Of a stretch of 64,000 bases of DNA, positions 17,909 through 27,231 are shown piece after piece. The stretch comes from Prevotella sp. UBA4217. Its GTDB lineage: Bacteria; Bacteroidota; Bacteroidia; Bacteroidales; Bacteroidaceae. The position numbers and the translations under genes are program-made. A model generated the notes under the pieces. It did no database searches. It saw only the letters and a list, made by a program, of their open reading frames with translations, and had not been told where the DNA came from. Position 1 is the first letter of the stretch; each line of letters begins with the position of its first letter. The stretch lies in the NCBI GenBank assembly GCA_002379425.1, contig DFTH01000003.1, positions 124,627 to 188,626 on the forward strand, read 5' to 3'.

Positions 17909-20125
17909 TCATTGGACCTCAAGGTCGGAGGGGCTGATGCCAAACTCGTCCTTGAAGCACTTGGTGAAGTAACTCGGAGCGGTGAAGCCTACCTCGTATG
18001 CCACCTCAGAGATGTTCTTGTCGGTGGTCTCCAGGAGCAGGCGGCCTTTCTGCAGACGGGCGGAACGGAGAAGTTCCACTGGCGACTGGCCTGTGAGGGC
18101 TTTCACCTTTCTATATAGTTGCACGCGCGAGAGTCCAAGTTCTGCACCGATCGTCTCCACGTTCAGGTCACTGTCTGACAGGTTGCTTTCTATGAAACCA
18201 CGGAACTTAATCAGGAAACTGTCCTCCTTTTGTAGTGGGACCGTCGCCTGTGGCTGTTCCTGAGACTTGGGCTTGGGGGAGGCGTCGTCCAACTTTGCGA
18301 AGAGGTTCTTCAACTGTCTCCGGCTTTTCAGCAGGTTGTCAATACGGGCCAACAGCACCTCGGCCGAGAATGGCTTGGTGATATAGGCATCAGCCCCACT
18401 CTCATAGCCTTCTATCTGCTGTTGCCCGAGGGCGCGAGCCGTCAGCAGGATCACGGGGATATGACTGGTAGCCGTCCCTCCCTTGACACGCTGGCAAAAC
18501 TCCAGGCCGTTCATCACGGGCATCATCACATCGCTGACAATCAGGTCAGGTACGATCTCGTTGGCAAGGGTCAGTCCCTGCTGTCCGTCAGCAGCCTCAT
18601 TGATCTGGTAATGGTTTTGCAGGATGGTGCGCAGATAGGCCCGGATGTCGGCATTGTCATCGACGATCAGCACTGTTGCAGCATCAGTAGGTTCTTCCAG
18701 CGCGCTCGTTGCCCCATGTCCTGTGGTCTCTATGGGAGAGACATCCTGCTGGCTTGCCGACAGGTCATCGATGTTCCCGGTCGTCTGCATGTTCAGCATC
18801 TTGTTGATCAGTTCCGTCAACTGGTGGGCGTTCCGTCTCAGGATGGCGAACAGTCCTGACGTCTCAGCACCTGCCTCCCTGATCTCTTTGGTCTCGCTCA
18901 GTTGTGACAGCGGACCTTCTATCAGTGTTAGCGGAGTGCGCAGTTCATGGCTCACCTGTGTGTAGAAGTCCAGTTGCTCGCGTTCCATCTTGGTACGTTC
19001 CTGATGGATACGTGCCCGTTGCAGGAAATAGAGATAGATACTGACGATGACCGCCAGGAGCAGTACAATGAAGCCAATGGCGAGGAAGGTGATGGTGCGC
19101 TGTAATCCGAGTTGCTCCAGATACGAGTCTGCCATTTTGTGCAGTTCATCGAGGTACTGCGACTGGCGCCGCATCTCCTCGTTCTGTAGCAGGAGCACAT
19201 TGGCGTTGTCGGCCGTCACAATGGCAGATTTCAGTTGGATCTCCTTCTCGTAGGGCTTGCCGTCGAGGATATCGACTGCCAATTGCAGCAGTTGGTCTCC
19301 GTGTGTCGGGTAGAGGTAACTGGCCTCGAGGATAGAGTCGCGCACACAGGCGATACCACCGCCCTCACCAGGCAGTCCGTCGATGCCGCAGAATTTGGAC
19401 TCTATTCCTTTCTCTTTAAGTGCCTGACGGGCACCGAGGGCCATGCGGTCGTTCTGGCCGAACACGAAGTCGATATCGCTGAGGTCTCCCTTGAAGGCCT
19501 TGATGGCGTCGTAGGCACTCTGTTGCGTCCAGTCGCCCTGGAGCGTTGCTACGAGTGTAATCTGCGGGTAATGGCTAATGGCCTCCTTGAATCCTTTGTC
19601 ACGGTCGATGGCAGGCGACGAGCCTTTCAGACCCATGATCTGCAGCACCTTGCCATGTCCATTAAGGCGTGAGGCGATGTATTCGCCCATGAGGCGCCCC
19701 ATCTCATGGTTGTCGGCTCCCATGAATGCGGTATATTTCTTGGAGTTCGTCTTTCGCTCAAACACGATGACGGGGATACCTTGGTCGTATGCACGGTCAA
19801 TGGCCGGTGAGATGGTGGCCACTTGGTTGGGAGCCACAATGAGCAGGTCGATGCCAGAGGCGATGAGACTGTCGATCTGTTCTATTTGCCGTTCGTCACT
19901 GTCGTAGGCTGAAGCAAAGCGCAGTTCCACGCCATCTTGGAAGTAGGTGTCCATGCGCAGTTCGGCATTCTGCTTCTCGCGCCAGATGTCTGCCGAACAC
20001 TGGGAAACGCCGATCACATATCTGGGTTCCCGCTTGCTGCAGGCCGTCAGCAGGCACACCGCTACCAGGCTCAGCAGGCAGATTCTGACTCCCTGTCCTG
20101 GCCATGAACGAAACATATCTCTCAT
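17909..20125 (-). CDS. Hybrid sensor/AraC regulator of the fructan locus, lacking HATPase domain
   Basis: The product has 738 residues. An N-terminal hydrophobic anchor with a lipobox-like LTAC (Cys29) is followed by a periplasmic sugar-binding domain of LacI/RbsB type (36-305), a membrane helix (343-366), a HisKA dimerization helix pair with His393 in SHELRTPLTLIEGP (381-447), a linker of only about 36 residues, a receiver domain with Asp532 and Lys584 (484-598) and an AraC helix-turn-helix (635-735). The catalytic HATPase_c domain normally between HisKA and receiver is missing, with no frameshift visible. Fructan-locus regulators in Bacteroides sense fructose through this sensor type. It starts 14 bases after the first GH2 gene, so it is co-transcribed with the glycosidases. 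Confidence 0.92.
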   Translation of the reverse strand: MRDMFRSWPGQGVRICLLSLVAVCLLTACSKREPRYVIGVSQCSADIWREKQNAELRMDTYFQDGVELRFASAYDSDERQIEQIDSLIASGIDLLIVAPNQVATISPAIDRAYDQGIPVIVFERKTNSKKYTAFMGADNHEMGRLMGEYIASRLNGHGKVLQIMGLKGSSPAIDRDKGFKEAISHYPQITLVATLQGDWTQQSAYDAIKAFKGDLSDIDFVFGQNDRMALGARQALKEKGIESKFCGIDGLPGEGGGIACVRDSILEASYLYPTHGDQLLQLAVDILDGKPYEKEIQLKSAIVTADNANVLLLQNEEMRRQSQYLDELHKMADSYLEQLGLQRTITFLAIGFIVLLLAVIVSIYLYFLQRARIHQERTKMEREQLDFYTQVSHELRTPLTLIEGPLSQLSETKEIREAGAETSGLFAILRRNAHQLTELINKMLNMQTTGNIDDLSASQQDVSPIETTGHGATSALEEPTDAATVLIVDDNADIRAYLRTILQNHYQINEAADGQQGLTLANEIVPDLIVSDVMMPVMNGLEFCQRVKGGTATSHIPVILLTARALGQQQIEGYESGADAYITKPFSAEVLLARIDNLLKSRRQLKNLFAKLDDASPKPKSQEQPQATVPLQKEDSFLIKFRGFIESNLSDSDLNVETIGAELGLSRVQLYRKVKALTGQSPVELLRSARLQKGRLLLETTDKNISEVAYEVGFTAPSYFTKCFKDEFGISPSDLEVQ

Positions 20126-20139
20126 TGTAAAAAGCGTTA

Positions 20140-22473
20140 TTAGTTGTTAGGCTGGAAGGTGGCGGATGCCATGCTGCCATTATCGAGGTTGACGGTGACG
20201 ATGACCGGGGTGTTCGCCTCCCCGTTGACTCCGCGCACGATCACCTGTGCATTGCCCATGAAGGCCTTGAGTGTAGCGTGTCTCCTGTCATTGCCTTGCG
20301 GACGCTCGTCGGTCTTGAAGCCCGGATCACCGTTTCCCCAGCCTAATATCTCGGCCGGACCGCTGACGGATACTTGGAGCGGGTTGCAGGCATCTGGCAC
20401 ATAACGGCCTTTCTTGTCCTTGAGGGTAATGTCAACGACAACGATGTCCTGGCCGTCTGGTTGCAGGGTACTCTTACTGGTATCGATCGTCATCTTCTCC
20501 GCTGGTCCGGTGGTCTCTACACGTTCCGTGATGACTCTCTTGCCGTTCTTATAGCCGTATGCCACGAGTCGTCCCGGGCGGTACGTCGTATTCCATACGA
20601 GGTGGCTGTCCTTGTCGGCTTTCTGCCGACCGAGCGATTTACCGTCTTGCACCAGTTCCACCTCGTCCATATTGGTGTAAGCCCACACTTCCACTTGTTG
20701 TCCTTCCTGCCCCTTGAGGTTCCAGTGCGGGAATATATGCAGCACAGGCTGGTCCGTCCATGCGGCCTTGAGGTAATAGGCTTCGTCCTTTGGGAAACAA
20801 CAGTAGTCGAGGATGCCGAACTGGCTGCCTGTGGCGGGCCATACCATCGGGTTGGGCTCTCCACGGTAGTCTATGCCCGTCCACCAGAACACACCGCCTG
20901 CCCAGATGTTATCACGGTAGAACTTCCATCCGCGCTCGATGACGTTCTTCTCCCACTTGGAGCGCTCCTCACCTGCCATGTTGATGCTCTTCATCCATCC
21001 CTTGATGGAATCGGTCTGATAGACATTGCGCGTGCCGCAGCCGCTTGTCTCTTCTGTACCAACGACAACCCAGTCGGGATATGCCTTGTGGCGATTATCG
21101 ACGTCGTTCTGGATGATATAGTTGTAACCATGGATATCCACCTGCTTCACAATACCGAAACCACCGCTGCAACCGTAGGTGTAGAGACGGGAGTCGTCGA
21201 TGGTGCGGGCATAGTCGATCATCGTGCGGGCTATCTTCTCTCCCTTGTCATTGCCCTCTATCCACCACTCTTCGTTGCCGATGCTCCAGAGGGCTACCGA
21301 CGGGTGGTTCCTGTGGTCCACGATCATCCTTCTCAGCAGGTCGAAGTGCTCCTGGTTGGTACCCATCAGCCTGTTCTCGTCAATGCAGAGGATGCCTAAG
21401 GAGTCACACACGTCGAGGGCCACGTCAGAGGCGGGGTTGTGCGACCAGCGGATGGCATTGACGCCGATCTCGCGGAGTTTGTTGATCCGGTATATCCAGA
21501 GCGCTTTGCTGACGGCTACGCCAACGCCCGCATGGTCGAGGTGCAGATCGACGCCCTTGAACTTGAATGGCTGTCCATTCAAAAGCACACCCTCCTTGGC
21601 ATCGAAGGTCAGCGTGCGCAGTCCTACCTTCGTGCAGACGGCATCCTCGCCGCCGGAAGTCTCGGTCTTCAGCGTATAGAGATAGGGGTCAGTGATGCTC
21701 CAAAGATGAGGCTGGCTGATAGAGAGCGTCTCTTTGCCTTGAGCCACGATGTTCCCTTGGTGGTCGAGCAGGGTATTGCGGTAGTCGCAGGTGGCTTCAA
21801 CCTTGACGGTGAGTTTCCCGTCCTTCCAGGTGTAAAACACATTGTCGATCTTGTGGCGTGCATCCTTCTTGATGAGCCAGGTGTCGCGGTAGATGCCTGC
21901 TCCCTCGTAATACCACCCTTCTTCGGTCGTGGCATCACAGCGCACGGCAATGATGTTGTCGCCTCCGTAGTTCAGGTATTCCGACACATTGTATTCCTGC
22001 GAGGCATAGCCGCTGGGCTCTGTCCCCAGGTAGAAACCGTTGCAGAACACCTGCGCATTCCGGAAGATACCGTCAAAGCGGATGCTGACGGCCTTGCCTT
22101 CATCCTCCTTGTCAACGGTAAAGTGCCTGCGATACCAGCCGATGGAGTTCTGAGGGTATTGCCATCCGACCTGCTTATAGCCATGGGAATGACTCGCCTT
22201 GCCGTGGTAAGGCAGATCGACGACCCAGTCGTGGGGCAGATTGACGCGCGTCCAGTCCTTGTCGTCAAATTCCACGGATGCCGGCCCCTTGTTCTGGCCG
22301 ACGGCCTTGGCGCGATAGGTGAAATACTCGGTACCATGGGTGAAGTCGCCCTGCATGGAGGCTGCATCACCGAGATGGAAAGCCCAGTCGAGGTTCAGGG
22401 AACTCACCGACCGTTGGGCTGATGCTCCTGTGTATGCGATGAGCAGACTGAAACAAATTAGTAGTTTTTTCAT
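20140..22473 (-). CDS. GH2 beta-galactosidase-like enzyme 1
   Basis: The product has 777 residues with a signal peptide ending GASAQ (about residue 20). The order is GH2 sugar-binding domain (25-200), Ig-like domain (205-290), TIM barrel (about 295-560) with acid/base Glu401 in IGNEEWW and nucleophile Glu475 (or 474) in GTEETSG, a DUF4982-like domain and a C-terminal Ig-like domain (TLQPDGQDIVVVDITLKD). Exact activity (beta-galactosidase or relative) cannot be set from sequence. It is unusual beside a fructan system and shares an operon with the regulator. Confidence 0.88.
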   Translation of the reverse strand: MKKLLICFSLLIAYTGASAQRSVSSLNLDWAFHLGDAASMQGDFTHGTEYFTYRAKAVGQNKGPASVEFDDKDWTRVNLPHDWVVDLPYHGKASHSHGYKQVGWQYPQNSIGWYRRHFTVDKEDEGKAVSIRFDGIFRNAQVFCNGFYLGTEPSGYASQEYNVSEYLNYGGDNIIAVRCDATTEEGWYYEGAGIYRDTWLIKKDARHKIDNVFYTWKDGKLTVKVEATCDYRNTLLDHQGNIVAQGKETLSISQPHLWSITDPYLYTLKTETSGGEDAVCTKVGLRTLTFDAKEGVLLNGQPFKFKGVDLHLDHAGVGVAVSKALWIYRINKLREIGVNAIRWSHNPASDVALDVCDSLGILCIDENRLMGTNQEHFDLLRRMIVDHRNHPSVALWSIGNEEWWIEGNDKGEKIARTMIDYARTIDDSRLYTYGCSGGFGIVKQVDIHGYNYIIQNDVDNRHKAYPDWVVVGTEETSGCGTRNVYQTDSIKGWMKSINMAGEERSKWEKNVIERGWKFYRDNIWAGGVFWWTGIDYRGEPNPMVWPATGSQFGILDYCCFPKDEAYYLKAAWTDQPVLHIFPHWNLKGQEGQQVEVWAYTNMDEVELVQDGKSLGRQKADKDSHLVWNTTYRPGRLVAYGYKNGKRVITERVETTGPAEKMTIDTSKSTLQPDGQDIVVVDITLKDKKGRYVPDACNPLQVSVSGPAEILGWGNGDPGFKTDERPQGNDRRHATLKAFMGNAQVIVRGVNGEANTPVIVTVNLDNGSMASATFQPNN

Positions 22474-22489
22474 TTGGTAGTTGGTTTAT

Positions 22490-24760
22490 TTATCGTATAG
22501 TAATCTTTCCTGTGAGCGATGATTTCCCTTGACCGCTGACGGTGACGCTGACGGGCCCTTTCTTACCGTTATTCCTGAGCACCAGGAGGGCGCGTCCTTT
22601 CCAGGTCTTGTGCACGCTGTCTATATAGGAACCGCAGTCCTTGATATCCGCATTTCCAAATGCGACCAGTGAAGCAGTACCTTTCACGGTGGCTGTCAGT
22701 TCAATGTCATTCGCTGCGTTCAATATGCCGTCAGCATCCTGTAGTTCGACGGTGATAAACACCAGGTCCTGACCGTCAGCCTTCATCGACGGCTTGTCTG
22801 CCGTCAGCCGTAGCGTCGTTGTCTCCCCGGCAGAGCGCAGGGTGACTGTCTCCTTCACCGTGCCGCCGGAGATGCCCTCGGCGCGCAACTTACCAGGCTG
22901 ATAGGGTAGTGTGAAGACGGTCTTGCACTCGGAGACAGGCTGCTCGCCGATGAGGGCATCGTTCAGGTAAAGGCGTACCTTCTCGTAGCGCGAGCATACC
23001 TCCACTTCAATGTCTTTCCCTTCCCATCCGGGCCAGTTCCAGTTCTCAGTGGTCGGCCATGTGCTCCACATCGAGGTCTTTACCTTGCCATAATAGCCGT
23101 CGGGCTCACGCACGGCCATATAGAGTTGTTCTCCATCCTGATTCCAGAGCATTGAGCGATAGTGGCTGATGGGCTTGCGCAGTCCTGTCAGATCGACGTC
23201 GCCGCAATAGGCGGCATGCCAGGGGAAGAGCGGACGCTCCCACGACTCGCCGGGCACTTCTCCCTCGTAGTAATAGCGCCCGATGCCCGACTCACCGAGA
23301 TAGTCGAGACCTGTCCATACGAAATCACCGAGGATATAGGTGTGGTCCATTGCTGCACGGTAGTTCTTCCAGGCATCGCGGGGATAACTCTCCGTCTGCA
23401 TCATCACCCGCTCCGGCACGCGCTGATGGTCGCTCTCTGCGAGGAATATCAGGTAGTTGTAGCCCACGATGTCGTGCTCGGCAGCCAGCGGGTCGTAGAT
23501 GTCCCAGTCGCGGTCCCACGCTGCCAGGGCCGACGTGACGGGCCGATGCTGCGGGTCGAGGCTGCGGATGCGTGTAGCCAACTGGCGGGCCGTCTTGATG
23601 ATACCGATATGCTTGCGCTCAATCACTTCGTTGCCTGTGCTCCAGCAGAAGATGCTGGGGTGCAGCCGGTCGCGCAGCACCATCGCGTCGATGTCTTGCT
23701 GCCACCACTGGTCGAAGAGCGTGGAGTAGTCGTAGATATTGTCGTTCTTCTTCTCGCGCCAGCCGTCAAAGACCTCGTCGATGACCAACAGGCCCAGTTC
23801 GTCGCACGCCTTCAGGAAGGTCTCTGAAGGAGGGTTGTGAGAGGTGCGCAGGGCGTTAAAGCCTGCCTCTTTCATCAGGCGTACCTTACGGTATTCGGCG
23901 GCATCGTAGGCTGCGGCACCTAAGATACCGTTGTCGTGATGCACGCAGGCACCGTTCAACTTCAATGGCTTGCCGTTGAGGATGAGCCCTTTCTCTGCCG
24001 AATAGTCGATGGTGCGGATGCCGTAGGTCACGGGCAGCATGTCGCCCTCGGCCTCCAGGGTCGTCTCATAGAGGTACGGGTCTTCGGGCGACCATAGGCG
24101 GGGATTCTCCACATGCAGGGTCTTCTGGATGGCTTTCCGCTGTCCGTCCTCCATCACCACGTCAGCCGACAGGTTCACGGTGTGGATGTCAGGTGTCGCC
24201 ACGCTGACGCTCCACTCGTCGATATAGCGCTTCCCCGTGGTGAGGAGCCACACGTGGCGGTAGATGCCCGAGCCACTATACCAGCGGCAGTTCTTCTGCT
24301 TGGAGTTATCTACGCGCACCTCTATCTCGTTCTTGCCCGTCACCACGTATGGCGTGATATCGACGAAGAAGGAGGAGTAGCCGTATGGGTGACCACCGGC
24401 TTTCTGGCCATTGACGTATATCTCGGCATTCATATAGACGCCCTCGAAATAGAGGCGTAGCGTCTTGTCCTTGTAGGCTTTGTCTAATAAGAGCGTCTTG
24501 CGGTACCATCCCTTGCCTGTAGGCAGGTAGGCACCGTCGTTGCCTGCGGGGGCATCCTTGTCGAACGCTCCCTCGATGCTCCAGTCATGGGGAAGATTGA
24601 CGGCTCGCCATTTGGTACTGTCGTTGAGGGCAAATTGCCACCCGGCGTCGAACAGTTGCTTGCGCTCCAGTGTCCTGGCGCTTACTTGAGTCACTGTCAT
24701 GAGGGCAACCGCTATGATCATGGCTAAGCGGGTTGAGGCTTGTCGGCTGAATTCTTTCAT
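22490..24760 (-). CDS. GH2 beta-galactosidase-like enzyme 2
   Basis: The product has 756 residues with an N-terminal signal peptide (IIAVALMTVTQVSA). It has the sugar-binding domain (about 33-175, with NLPHDWSIEG and GSGIYRHVWL), an Ig-like domain, a TIM barrel with acid/base Glu378 in TGNEVIE and nucleophile Glu457 in MQTESYP, then DUF4982-like and Ig-like domains. It is the first gene of the GH2-GH2-regulator unit. The two GH2 proteins are related but clearly diverged in the active-site surroundings, so different linkages are likely (inference). Confidence 0.88.
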   Translation of the reverse strand: MKEFSRQASTRLAMIIAVALMTVTQVSARTLERKQLFDAGWQFALNDSTKWRAVNLPHDWSIEGAFDKDAPAGNDGAYLPTGKGWYRKTLLLDKAYKDKTLRLYFEGVYMNAEIYVNGQKAGGHPYGYSSFFVDITPYVVTGKNEIEVRVDNSKQKNCRWYSGSGIYRHVWLLTTGKRYIDEWSVSVATPDIHTVNLSADVVMEDGQRKAIQKTLHVENPRLWSPEDPYLYETTLEAEGDMLPVTYGIRTIDYSAEKGLILNGKPLKLNGACVHHDNGILGAAAYDAAEYRKVRLMKEAGFNALRTSHNPPSETFLKACDELGLLVIDEVFDGWREKKNDNIYDYSTLFDQWWQQDIDAMVLRDRLHPSIFCWSTGNEVIERKHIGIIKTARQLATRIRSLDPQHRPVTSALAAWDRDWDIYDPLAAEHDIVGYNYLIFLAESDHQRVPERVMMQTESYPRDAWKNYRAAMDHTYILGDFVWTGLDYLGESGIGRYYYEGEVPGESWERPLFPWHAAYCGDVDLTGLRKPISHYRSMLWNQDGEQLYMAVREPDGYYGKVKTSMWSTWPTTENWNWPGWEGKDIEVEVCSRYEKVRLYLNDALIGEQPVSECKTVFTLPYQPGKLRAEGISGGTVKETVTLRSAGETTTLRLTADKPSMKADGQDLVFITVELQDADGILNAANDIELTATVKGTASLVAFGNADIKDCGSYIDSVHKTWKGRALLVLRNNGKKGPVSVTVSGQGKSSLTGKITIR

Positions 24761-24779
24761 AATGATTCTATTTTGATGG

Positions 24780-24787
24780 CAAAATTA
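24780..24787 (-). promoter_or_regulatory. -7 box of the GH2-GH2-regulator operon
   Basis: TAATTTTG on the minus strand, 19 bases upstream of the GH2 start. Confidence 0.55.
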
Positions 24788-24925
24788 CGAAAAATATGGG
24801 AATATTGAAAAGATTTGGACGGAAAATGCAGTGTTATCATGTAAAATTCTGGCAGGATTAATGAAATAAAAGTTAATTACGACGGTTTTTGGGCAGAATC
24901 TATGTTGATACTGGCGGATTTTATC

Positions 24926-24933
24926 TACTTTTG
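24926..24933 (+). promoter_or_regulatory. upp -7 promoter box
   Basis: TACTTTTG, 33 bases before the upp ATG. It rules out the longer upstream frame as the protein start. Confidence 0.6.
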
Positions 24934-24966
24934 TATCAAAATTTAAATCCTAAAAACAATCACATC

Positions 24967-25653
24967 ATGGAAGTAATAGATTTCAGCAAGAGCAACTCGA
25001 TCATCAACCTGTACATGTCGGAGTTGCGCGACAAGAATTACCAGAAGAACCGTTTACTGTTCCGTCATAACATCACGCGCATCGGCGAGTTAATGGCGTA
25101 TGAAGTGTCGAAGACCCTTGAGTACAAGCCCAAGACGATCACGACGCCTCTGGGTACCATTGATATCCCCTTGCCAAAGGAAGATATGGTGGTCGCCACC
25201 GTGCTCCGTGCCGGGCTGCCCTTCCACGAGGGCTTCCTCAATGTGTTCGACAAGGCAGATAATGGCTTCGTCTCGGCTTTCCGCATGTATATCAATCGTG
25301 AGCATACCGAGGTGGGCGTGCATACGGAATACATCGCTACGCAGAGCGTGAAGAACAAGACGCTCCTGCTGGTTGACCCGATGCTGGCCACGGGCGGCAG
25401 TCTGGCAGCGGCATTAGAGTCATTGTTGGAGTCGGGTAAGCCAAAGAAGATCCATGTGTGCTGTGTGATTGCTGCCCCCGAAGGTATTGAGGTCGTAAAG
25501 GAGGTGCTGCCCGAAGGCTCTACCATCTGGTGTGCCGCCGTTGATCAGGGGATGAACGAGCACAAGTATATCGTACCTGGGTTCGGCGACTGTGGCGATC
25601 TCTGCTATGGTGAGAAACTGCAGAGTTTCAGAAGGATTGCTGATAAGAAATAG
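24967..25653 (+). CDS. upp: Uracil phosphoribosyltransferase
   Basis: The product (228 residues from the ATG at 24967) salvages uracil to UMP using PRPP. The PRPP-binding loop LLLVDPMLATGGSLAAAL and the uracil-binding C-terminal segment PGFGDCGDLCYGE are intact, and LRAGLPFHEG is the usual central motif. The frame stays open further upstream, but the promoter box at 24926-24933 lies inside that extension, so MEVIDFSK is the start. It is a single-gene unit divergent from the GH2 operon. Confidence 0.95.
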   Translation: MEVIDFSKSNSIINLYMSELRDKNYQKNRLLFRHNITRIGELMAYEVSKTLEYKPKTITTPLGTIDIPLPKEDMVVATVLRAGLPFHEGFLNVFDKADNGFVSAFRMYINREHTEVGVHTEYIATQSVKNKTLLLVDPMLATGGSLAAALESLLESGKPKKIHVCCVIAAPEGIEVVKEVLPEGSTIWCAAVDQGMNEHKYIVPGFGDCGDLCYGEKLQSFRRIADKK

Positions 25654-25660
25654 AGGGAAT

Positions 25661-25699
25661 ATAAAACTACGAATTTCGCGAAATTCGCGAAATTCGTAG
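25661..25699 (-). terminator. 33-bp iteron palindrome between upp and the DASS gene
   Basis: CTACGAATTTCGCG (25667-25680) pairs perfectly with 25686-25699 across a 5-base loop. On the minus strand it is followed by TTTTATATT, so it can end the DASS transcript; it also closes upp. It is built from 9-bp units (ACGAATTTC, GCGAATTTC) like those bounding the GxxExxY gene. Confidence 0.75.
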
Positions 25700-25710
25700 T
25701 CGTTAATGTC

Positions 25711-27216
25711 TTAAATGACGTGCAGCGTGCCCATCAGATAGACAAGGCCGAAGCCGAGCACCATGGATATGACGCCCATGACGACACCCATCTTTGCCAT
25801 GTCGTTCTGCTTGACATAGCCAGTGGCGAAGGCCAGTGCGTTCGGCGGCGTAGAGATGGGCAGGATCATGGCCGATGAGGCAGCGATGGCCACGCCGATC
25901 AGGACGGTTGACGTGCCGCCGATGGGGTCGAGTTTGTCACCCATGGCTCCGCAGACGATGGCCAGGATCGGCATCAGTAGGGCTGCCGTAGCAGAGTTGC
26001 TGATGAAGTTCGACAGCAGGTAGCAGATGGCACCGCCCATCAGGAGGATGAGCAACGGCGAGAACTGGCCGAAGGGAATGCTCTCCACGGCATTTGCTGC
26101 CAGTCCGGAGGCATTCAGGCCGTAGCCGAGTGCAAAGCCGCCGGCCACCATCCAGATCACGCTCCAGTTGATCTGCTCCAGGTCGCGCTTGTTGATCACG
26201 CCTGTCAGTGCAAAGACGGCGAACGGGATCATGGCCACGGTGTAGGAGTTGATGCCTGTCACGCGGTCCAGGAGCCAGAGGGCGACCGTCACGAAGAACG
26301 TGATGATGACCACTGTGGCGTGGAAACCGTGCTTCATGCCACCGTCGATCTTCAGTTCGATGGTCTTCTGCGTGAAGGGGAAGATCTGGAGCAGAATACG
26401 CCAACTGATGAACAGCAGGACGAGCACGAGCGGGAACATGAACATCATCCACTGGCCGAAGCCAAGGCCGAGGTTCAGTCCCTCTGGGTCGTTCAGGTAT
26501 TTCAGGGCGATGGTGTTCGGCGGGGTGCCGATAGGCGTGCCCATACCGCCGAGATTGGCGGCAATGGGGATTGACATGGCCAGTGATATGCGGCCCTTGC
26601 CCTCAGGGGGCAACTGGTGGAACACGGGTGTCAGGAACGTCAGCATCATGGCTGCCGTGGCAGTGTTGGAGACGAACATGGAGAAGAGTCCCGTGATCAG
26701 CAGGAAGCCCAGCAGCACCATCTCGCTCTTCGTGCCGAAGGGCTTCAGGAGCACCTTGGCAAGTTGGGCATCAAGACCCGTCTTCGTCGCGGCGATGGCC
26801 AATACGAAACCGCCGATGAACAGCATGATCACCGGGTCGGCAAACGTGGCCATCACACCTTTGTAGGAGAGCAGTTTGCCCACCTCTTCCTCGTTGACCA
26901 TCGGCAGGATGCCGCTGTCGGTACAGAAGAGCAGCATCAGCACGATGATGGCTACTGACGTAGCCCATGAGGATACGACTTCGAGCACCCACATCAGCGT
27001 GGCAAAGGCGAAGATGGCGATGATACGCTGTTGGATGACGGTAAGGTTCTGAATGCCGTACCATTCCGCCGGCATATTCCAGAGCAGGAGGGTGACCAGC
27101 GCTACAAGCGCTATCTTGATAGCACGCTTGAGGCTATCTTCTGGATGATACTTCCGCTGGTGACGCATCTTGTGGTATGCATCGACCAGATGGAAGCCTT
27201 CGTAAATATGAAACAT
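25711..27216 (-). CDS. DASS (SLC13) family anion/dicarboxylate transporter
   Basis: This 501-residue inner-membrane protein has about 11-12 hydrophobic segments. It carries both hairpin Ser-Asn-Thr/Ser motifs of the family (FVSNTATAAMM and FISNSATAALL) and the PIGTPPN and ISTPPNALAF substrate loops. It probably moves dicarboxylates such as succinate, fumarate or tartrate with Na+. The start is 15 bases after korB, so it belongs to the korA-korB unit, consistent with a dicarboxylate role. A soluble N-terminal extension of about 35 residues contains DAYHKMRHQRKYHPEDS. Confidence 0.88.
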   Translation of the reverse strand: MFHIYEGFHLVDAYHKMRHQRKYHPEDSLKRAIKIALVALVTLLLWNMPAEWYGIQNLTVIQQRIIAIFAFATLMWVLEVVSSWATSVAIIVLMLLFCTDSGILPMVNEEEVGKLLSYKGVMATFADPVIMLFIGGFVLAIAATKTGLDAQLAKVLLKPFGTKSEMVLLGFLLITGLFSMFVSNTATAAMMLTFLTPVFHQLPPEGKGRISLAMSIPIAANLGGMGTPIGTPPNTIALKYLNDPEGLNLGLGFGQWMMFMFPLVLVLLFISWRILLQIFPFTQKTIELKIDGGMKHGFHATVVIITFFVTVALWLLDRVTGINSYTVAMIPFAVFALTGVINKRDLEQINWSVIWMVAGGFALGYGLNASGLAANAVESIPFGQFSPLLILLMGGAICYLLSNFISNSATAALLMPILAIVCGAMGDKLDPIGGTSTVLIGVAIAASSAMILPISTPPNALAFATGYVKQNDMAKMGVVMGVISMVLGFGLVYLMGTLHVI

Positions 27217-27231
27217 ATCTTATAGAAATAG

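Noticed and set aside
20140..24760. Assigning lacZ to the GH2 genes
   Set aside because: The fold and catalytic residues fit GH2, but galactosidase, mannosidase and glucuronidase members cannot be told apart securely by eye.
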